64,000 bases of DNA from Mya arenaria (Eukaryota > Mollusca > Bivalvia > Myida > Myidae). A program made the position numbers and the translations under genes. Shown piece after piece: positions 46,100-58,260 of the stretch. The notes under the pieces are model-generated. The model was given only the letters and a program-made list of their open reading frames with translations, was not told the DNA's origin and did no database searches. Location of the stretch: positions 38,554,946-38,618,945 of the forward strand of contig NC_069135.1 of the NCBI RefSeq assembly GCF_026914265.1, written 5' to 3'. Every line of letters starts with the position of its first letter. Within the stretch, counting starts at the first letter, position 1.

Positions 46100-48362
46100 T
46101 TGTGTCTCTATTTCATTGTCGTTTCTGCCCTGCCTTGTGACTCTATTTCATTGTCGTTTGGCCCTGCCTTGTGACTCTATTTCATTGTCGCTTCGGCCCT
46201 GCCTTGTGACTCTATTTCATTGTCGTTTGGCCCTGCCTTGTGTCTCTATTTAATTGTCGTTTCGGCCCTGCTTTGTGTCTCTATTTCATTGTCTTTCGGC
46301 CCTGCCTTGTGTCTCTATTTCATTGTCATTTCGGCCCTGTCTTGTGACTCTATTTCATTGTCGTTTCTGCCCTGCCTTGTGTCTCTATTTTATTGTCGTT
46401 CGGCCGCTGCCTTGTGTCTCTATTTCATTATCGTTTCGGCCCTGCCTTGTCCATTTCATTGTCGTTTCGGCCCTGCCTTATGTCTCTATTTCATTGCCGT
46501 TTGGCCCTGCCTTGTGTCTCTATTTCATTGCCGATTCGGCCCTGCCTTGTGTCTTTATTTCATTGTCGTTTTGGCCCTGCCTTGTGTCTCTATTTCATTG
46601 TCGTTTCTTCCCTGCCTTCTGACTCTATATCATTGTCGTTTCGGCCCTGCCTTGTGACTCTATTTCATTGTCGTTTCGGCTCTGCCTTGTGTCTATTTCA
46701 TTGTCGTTTCGGCCCTGCCTTGTGTCTCAAGTTCATTGCCGTTTCGGCCCTGCCTTGTGTCTCTATTTCATTGTCGTTTCGGCCCTGTCTTGTGTCTTTA
46801 TTTCATTGTCGTTTCGGCCCTGCCTTGTGACTCTATTTCATTGTCGTTTCGGCCCTGCCTTATGTCTCTTTTTCATTGTCGTTTCGGCCCTGCCTTGTGC
46901 CTCTATTCTATTGTCGTTTCGGCCCTGCCTTGTGACTCTATTTCATTATCGTTTCGGCCCTGCCTTATTTCTCTATTTCATTGTCGTTTCGGCCCCGCCT
47001 TGTGTCTCTATTTCATTGTCGTTTGGCCATGCCTTGTGTCTCTATTTCATTGTCGTTTCGGCCCCGTCTTGTGTCTTTATTTCATTGTCGTTTCGGCCCT
47101 GCCTTGTGTCTCTATTCCATTGTCGTTTCGGCCCTGCCTTGTGTCTCTATTCCATTGTCGTTTGACCTTCCTTGTGACTCTATTTCATTGTCGTTTCGGC
47201 TCCGTCTTGTGTCTTTATTTCATTGTCGTTTCGGCCCTGCCTTGTGTCTCTATTCCATTGTCGTTTCGGCCCTGCCTTGTGTCTCTATTCCATTGTCGTC
47301 TGACCTTCCTTGTTACTCTATTTCATTGTCGTTTCGGCCCTGCCTTGTGTCTCTATTTCATTGTCGTTTCGGCCCTGCCTTGTGTCTCTATTCCATTGTC
47401 GTTTCGGCCCTGCCTTGTGTCTCTATTTCATTGTCGTTTGACCTTCCTTGTGACTCTATTTCATTGTCGTTTCGGCCCTGCCTTGTGTCTCTATTCCATT
47501 GTCGTTTCGGCCCTTCCTTGTGACTCTATTTCATTGTCGTTTCGGCCCTGCCTTGTGTCTCTATTTCATTGTCGTTTCGACCCTGCCTTGTGTCTCTATT
47601 TCATTATCGTTTCGGCCCTGCCTTGTGACTCTATTTCATTGTCGTTTCGGCCCTGCCTTGTGTCTCTATTTCATTGTCGTTTCGGCCCCGTCTTGTGTCT
47701 CTATTTCATTGTCGTTTTGGCTCTGCCTTGTGACTCTATTACATTGTCGTTTCGGCCCTGCCTCGTGTCTCTATTTCATTATCGTTTCGGCCCTGCCTTG
47801 TGACTCTATTTCATTGTCGTTTTGGCCCTGCTTTGTGACTCTATTTCATTGTCGTTTGGCCCTGCCTTGTGACTCTATTTAATTGTCGTTTCGGCCCTGC
47901 CTTGTGACTCTATTTCATTGTCTTTTCGGCCCCGCCTTGTGTCTCTATTTCATTGTCGTTTGGCCCCGCCTTGTGTTTCTATTTCATTGTCGTTTCTGTC
48001 CTGCCTTGTGTCTCTATTTCATTGTCGTTTCGGTCCTGCCTTGTGTCTCTATTTCATTGTCGTTTCGGCCCTGCCTTGTGTCTCTATTTCATTGTCGTTT
48101 GGCCTTGCTTTGTGTCTCTATTTCATTGCCGTTTCGGCCCTGCCTTGTGTCTTTATTTCATTGTCGTTTCGGCCCTGCCTTGTGTCTTTATTTCATTGTC
48201 GTTTTGGCCCTTCCTTGTGTCTCTATTTCATTCCCGTTTGGCCCTGCCTTGTGTCTCTATTTCATTGTCGTTTCGGCCTGCCTTGTGTCTTTATTTCATT
48301 GTCGTTTTGGCCTCGCCTTGTGTCTCTATTTCATTGTCGTTTCGGCCCCGCCTTGTGCCTCT
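46100..48362. repeat. 2.3 kb minisatellite, 35 bp unit (CATTGTCGTTTCGGCCCTGC)
   Basis: About 65 units of CATTGTCGTTTCGGCCCTGC plus CTTGTGTCTCTATTT. The unit has no stop in any plus-strand frame, so all three frames stay open for hundreds of codons (up to 355) with a 35-residue translated period. No start context, splice signal or homology supports translation. It lies on the 3' side of the GST exons. Confidence 0.95.
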
Positions 48363-48432
48363 AAACAGTGCTTATTTTTGATATTTTGACATCTAGGCTT
48401 GTCACAAGTAGTGTTCATTGTATGAACTGGAC

Positions 48433-48510
48433 AGAGCCCCTGATGGTTATAAAACCAACACCGTCTTGGTAGAGGCGAATATTCATATCACTAGACCACA
48501 CCCGACCCTT
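48433..48510 (-). repeat. possible tRNA-derived repeat
   Basis: The minus strand reads GGGTGTGGTCTAGTGATATG, then AATATTCGCCTCTACC, resembling the D-arm and anticodon region of a Gly/Glu-type tRNA-derived SINE. The B box is degenerate. Confidence 0.3.
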
Positions 48511-48703
48511 GCGACGTATTTGCGTATTGTTCACCTCTATGTCAAATGATCCTGGGATTTGCTTGACCATTCTTTAAAGATTCGAGTATGTGATTGATAT
48601 GCCTACTGTTTTCAATAGAAGCAAACATTTCGAGCAATCTTTATTTCAGCTTTAGATATAGGTTGAGCAATTATATATAAATACACATGCAAAACCGACT
48701 TAC

Positions 48704-51700
48704 GCTATCACCAACAGCAAAACCATTTTGCCCCGTTTCAGCTACAAGGTTCTCAAGAAACATTAAAAACTTTGGACAATCCACTTTATAAAACTCGGCC
48801 TTCTTCTGTGCCTGTAATGAAACGCAAAAGTATGTTAGTATATCAATACGCCAGAATTAACTTATGATACATGGCATCAATCTCATAAATGTGTTGTAAA
48901 ACACTGTACTTTTGCACTATATAACAATATGCGTGTCAATATATAGTCAAACGTTATTTCATAAAAGTGTAATTTAAAATACAAATTGTTGATTTGTTTC
49001 CTTAAAATGCTTAAAAATTACTGATATATTTGTACATATATAGTCTTACCCTTTCTTGGGATGTTGGAGCTACTTGAAATTCGAGAGCAAAGTTATAAAT
49101 ATCAGCAACCGTTTCTGTAATCTCATCAATAACTGTTTGTTCTGTTGGAGTTTTTTCATATATATCTGAAAAATAGTCTTTGAATAATATATTCTTATTT
49201 TCATCTACGATGTGCGTTTAAAACATTCCTAGACAATACGACAATATAGTTTTGAAACATTACCACTGAGTGACTCCTTTATTGATTTAATGACGCATAA
49301 TAAACCGGTTTCATGCTGTGTTTTAAATTTAATTTTGCTAATTTAGATTATGTTTAACATTTGCCTTTAATGATCAAAACAAACAAAAAGCATATGATTC
49401 AAGTACATATTAAGTAGTATTAGGCTTTGTATATGCGGGTTTTATAATCAATTACAAAACGCCCAAATATATATTTGGTATCTTATACTACACAGCTCAT
49501 TGAATTCTCTGTTTTAATTCGATGACATGAATTAAAAGCTTTAAGATCAAGAATGGGCGGAGTGAGCATAGCGATTGAGCCCAACTTTTTATTAAGATTT
49601 TAATTCAGTTCATCCAACTGACTTAAAATACATCCTCATTGGCTGACACATTGTCAACTCAAAATCTGACGCAGGGAGTGTGTATAGGATTCGTGGCAGT
49701 CGATAGACCTTTAAACACCTGCGAATGTTGAAATTCTTAATGATTGAGCTGAGAACTTTATGGTTGTCTATCTGCAATTTCGTTGACTGTAGAAATAGGT
49801 TGTATTCTAATGATCATTAAAGTCAAATGAGCTCAAACGAGAACTATCAATAGAAGATTGTACCATCAGTCGTTAAGAAGTTATAACACCATCCACAACA
49901 AAGAGCAAAAATGTTCTTATAAAACAATGGGCGGATTGTTCAGAACTTCGTTACAGTGAACAACATGGTTAACGTTCTCTTTGTTAACATTCACGACAGA
50001 GTTGTCGTTAATTACGTTGTTAACTTTAACAAAGTTCTGAACGATCGGCCCATGATGAACTTAAGCAAAACATGTCTTACCAAACTCTCTGGAAAGATGG
50101 CGGGCTATGGCCATACTCTGTGTTATATTTTTGGACCCGTCAATCTCAAGCACTGGAAGAACATACTGGGGAAAATCTGAAGGTACAAATACAATTTGGG
50201 ATTGTTCAAAGGTGTGTTAATACATAAGGCTGATCGTTTAAAGGTGTGTTAATACATAGGGCTGGTCGTTCAAAGGTGTGTTAATACATAGGGCTGATCG
50301 TTCAAAGGTGTGTTAATACATAGGGCTGATTGTTCAAAGGGGTGTTAACACATAAGGCTGATTGTTCAAAGGTGTGTTAATTCATAGGGCTGATCGTTCA
50401 AAGGTGTGTTAATACATAGGGCTGATCCTTCAAAGGTGTGTTAATACATAGGGCTGATTGTTCAAGGGTGTGTTAATACATAGGGCTGATTGTTCAAAGG
50501 TGTGTTAATACATAGGGCTCATCGTTCAAAGGTGTGTTAATACATAGGGCTGATTGTTCAAAGGTGTGTTAATACATAGGGCTGATAATACATAGGGCTG
50601 ATTGTTCAAAGGTGTGTTAATACATAGGGCTGATTGTTCAAAGTTGTGTTAATACATAGGGCTGATTGTTCAAAGGTGTGTAAATACATAGGGCTGATTG
50701 CTCAAAGGTGTGTTAATACATAGGGCTGATTGCTAAAAGGTGTGTTAATACATAGGGCTGATTGCTCAAAGTTGTGTAAATACATAGGGCTGATCGTTCA
50801 AAGGTGTGTTAATATATAGGGCTAATGGTTCAAAGGTGTGTTAATACATAGGGCTGATTGTTCAAAGGTGTGTTAATACATAGGGCTGATAATACATAGG
50901 GCTGATTGTTCAAAGGTGTGTTAATACATAGGGCTGATTGTTCAAATATGTGTTAATACATAGGGCTGATTGTTCAAAGGTGTGTTAATACATAGGGCTG
51001 ATTGCTCAAAGGTGTGTTAATACATAGGGCTGATTGCTCAAAGGTGTGTTAATACATAGGGCTGATTGTTCAAAGGTGTGTTAATACATAGGGCTGATTG
51101 CTCAAAGGTGTGTTAATACATAGGGATGATTGCTCAAAGGTGTGTTAATACATAGGGCTGATTGCTCAAAGTGTGTTAATACATAGAGCTGATTGTTCAA
51201 AGGTGTGTTAATACATAGGGTTGATTGCTCAAAGGTGTGTTAATACATAGGGCTGATTGCTCAAAGGTGTGTTAATACATAGGGCTGATTGTTCAAAGGT
51301 GTGTTAATACATAGGGCTGATTGCTCAAAGGTGTGTTAATACATAGGGCTGATTGCTCAAAGGTGTGTTAATACATAGGGCTGATTGCTCAAAGTGTGTT
51401 AATACATAGGGCTGATTGTTCAAAGGTGTGTTAATACATAGGGCTGATAATACATAGGGCTGATTGTTCAAAGGTGTGTTAATACATAGGGCTGATTGTT
51501 CAAATATGTGTTAATACATAGGGAAGATTGTTCAAAGGTGTGTTAATACATAGGGCTGATTGTTCAAGGGTGTGTTAATACATAGGGCTGATTGTTCAAA
51601 GGTGTGTTAATACATAGGGCTCATCGTTCAAAGGTGTGTTAATACATAGGGCTGATTGTTCAAAGGTGTGTTAATACATAGGGCTGATAATACATAGGGC

Positions 51701-54504
51701 TGATTGTTCAAAGGTGTGTTAATACATAGGGCTGATTGTTCAAAGTTGTGTTAATACATAGGGCTGATTGTTCAAAGGTGTGTAAATACATAGGGCTGAT
51801 TGCTCAAAGGTGTGTTAATACATAGGGCTGATTGCTAAAAGGTGTGTTAATACATAGGGCTGATTGCTCAAAGTTGTGTAAATACATAGGGCTGATCGTT
51901 CAAAGGTGTGTTAATATATAGGGCTAATGGTTCAAAGGTGTGTTAATACATAGGGCTGATTGTTCAAAGGTGTGTTAATACATAGGGCTGATAATACATA
52001 GGGCTGATTGTTCAAAGGTGTGTTAATACATAGGGATGATTGCTCAAAGGTGTGTTAATACATAGGGCTGATTGCTCAAAGTGTGTTAATACATAGAGCT
52101 GATTGGTCAAAGGTGTGTTAATACATAGGGTTGATCGTTCAAAGGTGTGTTAATATATAGGGCTAATGGTTCAAAGGTGTGTTAATACATAGGGCTGATT
52201 GTTCAAAGGTGTGTTAATACATAGGGCTGATAATACATAGGGCTGATTGCTCAACGGTGTGTTAATACATAGGGATGATTGCTCAAAGGTGTGTTAATAC
52301 ATAGGGCTGATTGCTCAAAGTGTGTTAATACATAGAGCTTATTGTTCAAAGGTGTGTTAATACATAGGGTTGATTGCTCAAAGGTGTGTTAATACATAGG
52401 GCTGATTGCTCAAAGGTGTGTTAATACATAGGGCTGATTGTTCAAAGGTGTGTTAATACATAGGGCTGATTGCTCAACGGTGTGTTAATACATAGGGCTG
52501 ATTGCTCAAAGGTGTGTTAATACATAGGGCTGATTGCTCAAAGTGTGTTAATACATAGGGCTGATTGTTCAAAGGTGTGTTAATACATAGGGCTGATAAT
52601 ACATAGGGCTGATTGTTCAAAGGTGTGTTAATACATAGGGCTGATTGTTCAAATATGTGTTAATACATAGGGCAGATTGTTCAAAGGTGTGTTAATACAT
52701 AGGGCTGATTGCTCAAAGGTGTGTTAATACATAGGGCTGATTGCTCAAAGGTGTGTTAATACATAGGGCTGATTGTTCAAAGGTGTGTTAATACATAGGG
52801 CTGATTGCTCAAAGGTGTGTTAATACATAGGGCTGATTGCTCAAAGGTGTGTTAATACATAGGGCTGATTGCTCAAATTGTGTTAATACATAGAGCTGAT
52901 TGTTCAAAGGTGTGTTAATACATAGGGTTGATTGCTCAAAGGTGTGTAAATACATAGGGCTGATTGTTCAGTATTTACTTGGAAGTTATTAACGTTGTTA
53001 ATTACTTCATTGATAACTTTCAAATCGTTATTTTTCTAGAACTTCTATGGACACATTTGTGATTTGTAGTATTTCTAACAAGGTTCGAGACAACTGTTTC
53101 AGCTGTACCCTTTGGTTTAAAAACATGAGTATATCATTAAATAGTTCACCTTTTAAAGCTAACAACGATGTTATTTACAACTTTGATAGCACAATAAATT
53201 TCTGAACACTCCGCCCTCTTTCGCGCATACAATGTATTGAATAGCTACTGTTTTGATTTCGTTGTCTCATGTTGATGTTCGGTCTGTATATACTTCAATA
53301 AGATCAAATTAGTGTTTTTGACTGCTTGGCTTGTCCTATATTTATGATAACATTATATTACTCGCGGGTCTTGATGTGTCCATGGGCAAACCTGGGCATA
53401 ATCAAGTACGCCCGTGCGTACACATGAATTTAGATCCCCGCGAAATGGCTATATGCGTACTTTAATCGAGAAACCGGAAATAAAGCTCAAACGCTTACAG
53501 GGTGTATATCACTGGTAATATTTGTTGTAATTTTACTTAATGTTAGCTCAGAATGGTCTAAAATAGTTTCTTAATAAATGTTTTCCTAAATAAAAGAATG
53601 TCCCACGGCCGACGACACCGGTCCCGCTCCGACCTTTAACAGCATATTCAGACCTAAATATAGAAAGACCTTCACTTGTTGACACCGCGCTCAACCGTTT
53701 TGGCGCACTATTCAAAATGCTTCAGGTACGCCCCTGATCATTCGGTAAAAATTCTCTGAAAGGCCATTTTAATTACGATTGGCATACAAATAACACAGTT
53801 AAAGTGAAAATATTAGTTTTTATCCTCAGTCAAGTAACTATGGCCATTTTTTTCTGAGTTACCATGACTATCAGCCTAAATAAAACAGCACATGGTGAAA
53901 CATTTATATATTGGTGGTAGTATTATGAGTTAAGATAGGCAATACATGTCTGAAGACGTGTGATATAAAACAAAATTCACATTTTTACCGTATTTAATTG
54001 AAGGCCATTCTTCATCATAGTCGATGCGCTTATCAACAAAAGGATGTCCAGCGTATGCAAATATCATCCGGGCAATTTCACCACGCCCTCTACAGTCGAA
54101 GTAAAACAATTTGTAATCATGCGAAACTGTAAAAGAGGGAAAACTATAAACGTATATATAACTCATAAAGTATGTTACAATTGTTTTGATATGCGATATA
54201 TGACCATTGTTTACAAAATACATATAGTAATTTACTTGGCACAAACTGTGTTCACGGCCTTTTTGAGATTAAATATATTAAACTTCTGTTTAAAATATGT
54301 AAGAAAACATAACTCCTCTCCCTTCGAAGTTATTTGAGCAAGATTTGTCTTTCTTTTTACCTTTTGCATTTGGTCGAAGCATTCCAATACCATCGCTCTG
54401 CTTTGACGACTTTGATGTTTCAGGACAAACACATTCAGACGTCCTGTAGTTCACGTACTGCACGATCAATCCTACACCAACAGCTATGAAGGCGATGCAT
54501 ACTC
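48704..54504 (-). CDS. sigma-class glutathione S-transferase with N-terminal transmembrane exon (partial)
   Basis: Five minus-strand exons with GT-AG borders and agreeing phases: 54504-54361, 54126-53989, 50176-50081, 49165-49050, 48811-48704. Exon one encodes a hydrophobic span CIAFIAVGVGLIVQYV and a linker (ECVCPETSKSS, MLRPNAK). The next gives the thioredoxin-like GST start YKLFYFDCRGRGEIARMIF with the catalytic Tyr, and DKRIDYDEEWPSIKY. Then QYVLPVLEIDG and ITQSMAIARHLSREF (glutathione site), and helical-domain exons DIYEKTPTEQTVIDEI and KVDCPKFLMFLENLVAETGQ, stopping at GFAVGDS. The usual last exon (SLTxADL onwards, about 60 residues) was not found, nor a start-codon exon. This is the architecture of sigma GSTs, which conjugate glutathione or isomerise prostaglandin-type substrates; the membrane anchor is unusual. 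Introns hold large minisatellites. Confidence 0.83.
49929..50051. mobile_element. 123 bp foldback MITE (GGGCGGATTGTTCAGAAC ends)
   Basis: GGGCGGATTGTTCAGAACTT at the left is mirrored by AAGTTCTGAACGATCGGCCC at the right, with continued pairing into AACGTTAAC-type sequence. AT stands on both sides. It lies 29 bp past the donor of the GST exon 50176-50081. Confidence 0.8.
50198..52975. repeat. 2.8 kb minisatellite, 32 bp unit (GGGCTGATTGTTCAAAGG)
   Basis: About 87 units of GGGCTGATTGTTCAAAGG plus TGTGTTAATACATA. Partial units (GGGCTGATAATACATA) recur. A block holding the TTCAAGGG, GCTCATCG and GGGCTAATGG variants appears at about 50.46-50.85 kb and again at 51.56-51.94 kb, indicating a duplication of about 1.1 kb. 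The array starts only about 20 bp upstream of a GST splice acceptor. Confidence 0.95.
50198..53216. mobile_element. second MITE of the same family, swollen by a minisatellite
   Basis: The right end TTCTGAACACTCCGCCC at 53200-53216 is the complement of GGGCGGAGTGTTCAGAA. The left edge GGGATTGTTCAAAG at 50198 resembles the same terminus. The MITE-like right part (about 52975-53216) has further palindromic GTTGTTAATTAC-type sequence. In between lies the 32 bp array, whose unit resembles the MITE terminus. Confidence 0.6.
53217..53988. other. GST intron remainder, no feature
   Basis: Unique-looking sequence between the MITE right end and the GST exon at 53989-54126. Confidence 0.45.
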
Positions 54505-54844
54505 CTGAAACAAAGGTGCATATGTTAAAAACATCAAGCTATTGTTGACTTTATTCTAGTGAGTTATCCTGTATTTATAAAGAATGTACACATAATTGAA
54601 ATATAAGTATAAATTAACTTTAGGCAAATCAAATTAAAAAAATGTTGGGAAATTTTATTTCAATCAGATTTGGTAGTGTAGAAAAAATCAAAATGAACAC
54701 AATCTACAAAATAGAACGTAAGAATGTAAAACAACTACGCTTATAATTTTCTTATCGACGTACTAAACAACAAAAAACGTATCCCAACTTGTTAGAAGAC
54801 AAACAAAGCATCCTATCGTGTTAGAACAGAAACAACACATTCTT

Positions 54845-56890
54845 ACCTGCTATAAAGAAACATAACACCCTCTCGTGTAAGAACATGTACAGAAACATAA
54901 CACCCTCTCGTGTTAGAACATGTACAGAAACAAAACACCCTCTCGTGTAAGAACATGTACAGAAACATAACATCCTCTCGTGTTAGAGCATGTACAGTAA
55001 CATAACACCCTCTTGTTTTAGAACATGTACAAAAACAAAACATCCTCTCGTGTAAGAACGTGACTGTTCAGAAACATAACACCCTCTCGTGTTAGAACAT
55101 GTACAGAAATATAACACCCTCTCGTGTAAGAGCATGTACAGAAACATAACACCCTCTCGTGTAAGAGCATGTACAGAAACATAACATCCTCTCGTGTAAG
55201 AACGTGACTGTACAGAAACATAACACACTCTCGTGTAAGAACATGTACAGAAACATAACACCCTCTCGTGTAAGAACATGTACAGAAACATAACACCCTC
55301 TCGTGTAAGAACATGTACAGAAACAAAACATTATCTCGTGTAAGAACGTGACTGTACAGAAACATAACATCCTATCGTGTTAGAACATGTACAGAAACAT
55401 AACACCCTCTCGTGTTAGGACATGTACAGAAACATAACACCCTCTCGTGTTAGAACATGTACAGAAACATAACACCCTCTCGTGTAAGAACATGTACAGA
55501 AACATAACACCCTCTCGTGTAAGAACATGTACATAAATATAACATCCTCTCGTTGTAGAACATAAACAAAAACAAAACATTATCTCCTGTAAGAACATGG
55601 ACAGAAACATAATACCCTCTCGTTTTAGAACATGTACAGAAACCAAAACATTATCTCGTGTTAGAACATGTACAGAAACATAACACCCTCTCGTTTTAGA
55701 ACATGTACAGAAACATTACACCCTCTCGTGTTAGAACATGTACAGAAACAGAATATTATCTCGTTTTAGAACATGTGCAGACACAAAACATTATCTCGTG
55801 AAAGAAAATGAACAGAAACATAACACCCTCTCGTGTAACCACATATACAGAAACAAAATATAATCTCGTGTAAGAACATGTACAGAAATATAACACCCTC
55901 TCGTGTTAGAACATGTACAGAAACAAATCATTATCTCGTGTTAGAACATGTGCAGACACAAAACATTATCTCGTAAAAGAAAATAAACAGAAACATAACA
56001 CCCTCTCGTGTAAGCACATGTACAGAAACAAAATATAATCTCGTGTAAGAACATGGACAGAAACATAACACCCTCTCGTGTAAGAACATGTACAAAAACA
56101 AAACATTATCTCGTGTTAGAACATGTACAGAAACAAAACATTATTTCGTGTAAAAACATGTAGAGAAACATAACATCCTATCGTTTTAGAACATGTACAA
56201 AAACAAAACATTATCTCGTGTAAGAACATGGACAGAAACATAACACCCTCTCGTGTTAGAACATGTACAGAAACAGAAATTATCTCGTGTAAGAACATGT
56301 ACACAAACATAACATCCTATCGTTTTAGAACATGTACAAAAACAAAACATTATCTCTTGTTAGAGCATGTACAGTAACATAACACCCTCTCGTGTAAGAA
56401 CATGTACAGAAACATAACATCTTCTCGTGTAAGAACATTTTCATCAACATAACACCCTCTCGTGTTAGAACATGCACAGAAACATATTATCCTCTCGTGT
56501 AAGAACATGTACAGAAACATAACACCCTCTCGTGTTAGAACATGAACAGAAACATATAATCCTCTCGTGTAAGAACATGTACAGAAACATAACATATTCT
56601 CGTGTTAGAACATGTACAGAAACATATTATCCTCTCGTGTAAGAACATGTACAGAAACAGAACACCCTTTCGTGTTAGAACATGTACAAAAACATATTGT
56701 CCTCTCGAGTTAGAACATGTAAAGAAACATAACATTATCTCGTGTAAGAACATGTACAGAAACATAACATCTTCTCGTGTTAGAACATTTTCAGAAACAT
56801 AACATCTTCTCGTGTTAGAACATTTTCAGAAACATAACATTATCTCGTGTAAGAACATGTACAGAAACAAAACATTATCATGTAAGAATA
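54845..56890. repeat. 2.0 kb minisatellite, 35 bp unit (CTCTCGTGTAAGAACATGTA)
   Basis: About 58 units of CTCTCGTGTAAGAACATGTA plus CAGAAACATAACACC. It lies upstream of the transmembrane exon in GST sense, in what should be an intron. Minus-strand open frames over it are period artefacts. Confidence 0.95.
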
Positions 56891-58260
56891 GAAATAGAAA
56901 TCATTACCTGTCAGAACAGAAACATACTATCCTCTCGTGTTAGACACAAAACATATAATCAGTATCTGCGGGAATAAAACACACCACCCCCTCCTGTTAG
57001 AACAAAACACTGCATCAGTACCTGTTAGAACAGAAACATACCACCCTCTCTTATTTGACGAGAAACATAAATCAGTTCCGGTTAGAACAGAAACATACCA
57101 CCCTCTCTTATTAGACCAGAAACATAGAATCAGTACCTGTTAGAACAGAAACATACCACCCTCTCTTATTAGACCAGAAACATAGCATCAGTACCTGTTA
57201 GAACAGAAACATACCACCCTCTCTTATTAGACCAGAAAAAAAGAATCAGTTCCGGTTATAACAGAAACATACCACCCTCTCTTATTAGACCAGAAACATA
57301 AAATCAATACCAGTTCGAACAGAAACATACCATCATTTCGTGTTAGACACGAACCAACGACTCATTACCCGTCAGAACAGAAACATACCACCCTCTCTTA
57401 TTTCACCAGAAACATAGCATCAGTACCTGTTAGAACAGAAACATACCACCCTCTCTTATTTCACCAGAAACATAGCATCAGTACCGGTTAGAACAGAAAC
57501 ATACCACCCTCTCTTATTTCACCAGAAACATAGCATCAGTTCCGGTTAGAACAAAAACATGCCACCCTCTCTTATTTCACCAGAAACATAACATCAGTAC
57601 CGGTTAGAACAGAAACATACTACCCTCTCTTATTTCACCAGAAACATAGCATCAGTACCTGTTAGAACAGAAACATACCAACCTCTCTTATTTCACCAGA
57701 AACATAGAATCAGTACCTGTTAGAACAGAAACATACCACCCTCTCGTGTTAGACACGAAACATAGAATCAGTACCTGTTAGAACAGAAGCATACAACCCT
57801 CTCGTATTAAAACAGAAACATAGAATCAATTCCAGTTAGAACAGAAACATACCATCCTCTCGTTTTGGAACAGAAACAAAGCATCAGTACCTGTTAGAAC
57901 AGAAACATACCACCCTCTCTTATTTCACCAGAAACATAGAATCAGTACCTGTTAGAACACAAACATACCATCCTCTCGTTTTGGAACAGAAACAAAGCAT
58001 CCTTACCTGTCATCCTTACCTGTTAAAACAAAAACAAAGAATCCTTACCTGTTAAAACAGAATCAAAGCATCCTTACCTGTTAAAACAGAAACAAATCAT
58101 CCTTACCTGTTAAAACAGAAAACAAACAAGCAAAGAATCCTTACCTGTTAAATTAAAACATAGATTTCTTACCTGTAAAAACATAAACATAACATCCTCT
58201 CCTATAGAACATAACATAGAATCGTTACCTGTCAGAACTGAAACATAACATCCTTTCCTT
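56890..58260. repeat. 1.4 kb array, 58 bp unit (two 29 bp halves)
   Basis: Units of GTACCTGTTAGAACAGAAAC, ATACCACCCTCTCTTATTTC and ACCAGAAACATAGCATCA. Towards 58.0-58.2 kb the period falls to about 29 bp (CCTTACCTGTTAAAACAG). The unit shares GTTAGAACAGAAACATA and CACCCTCTCGTGTTAGA with the neighbouring 35 bp array. In GST sense several units carry a perfect CAG/GTAAG. Confidence 0.92.

Noticed and set aside
46736-47803. A 355-codon open frame on the plus strand
   Set aside because: It is the 35 bp minisatellite read through; the other two plus frames are equally open, and there is no start context, exon structure or homology.
54843-56765. Several minus-strand open frames of 66-115 codons rich in Cys, Thr and Arg
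   Set aside because: Period artefacts of the 35 bp array in a predicted GST intron.
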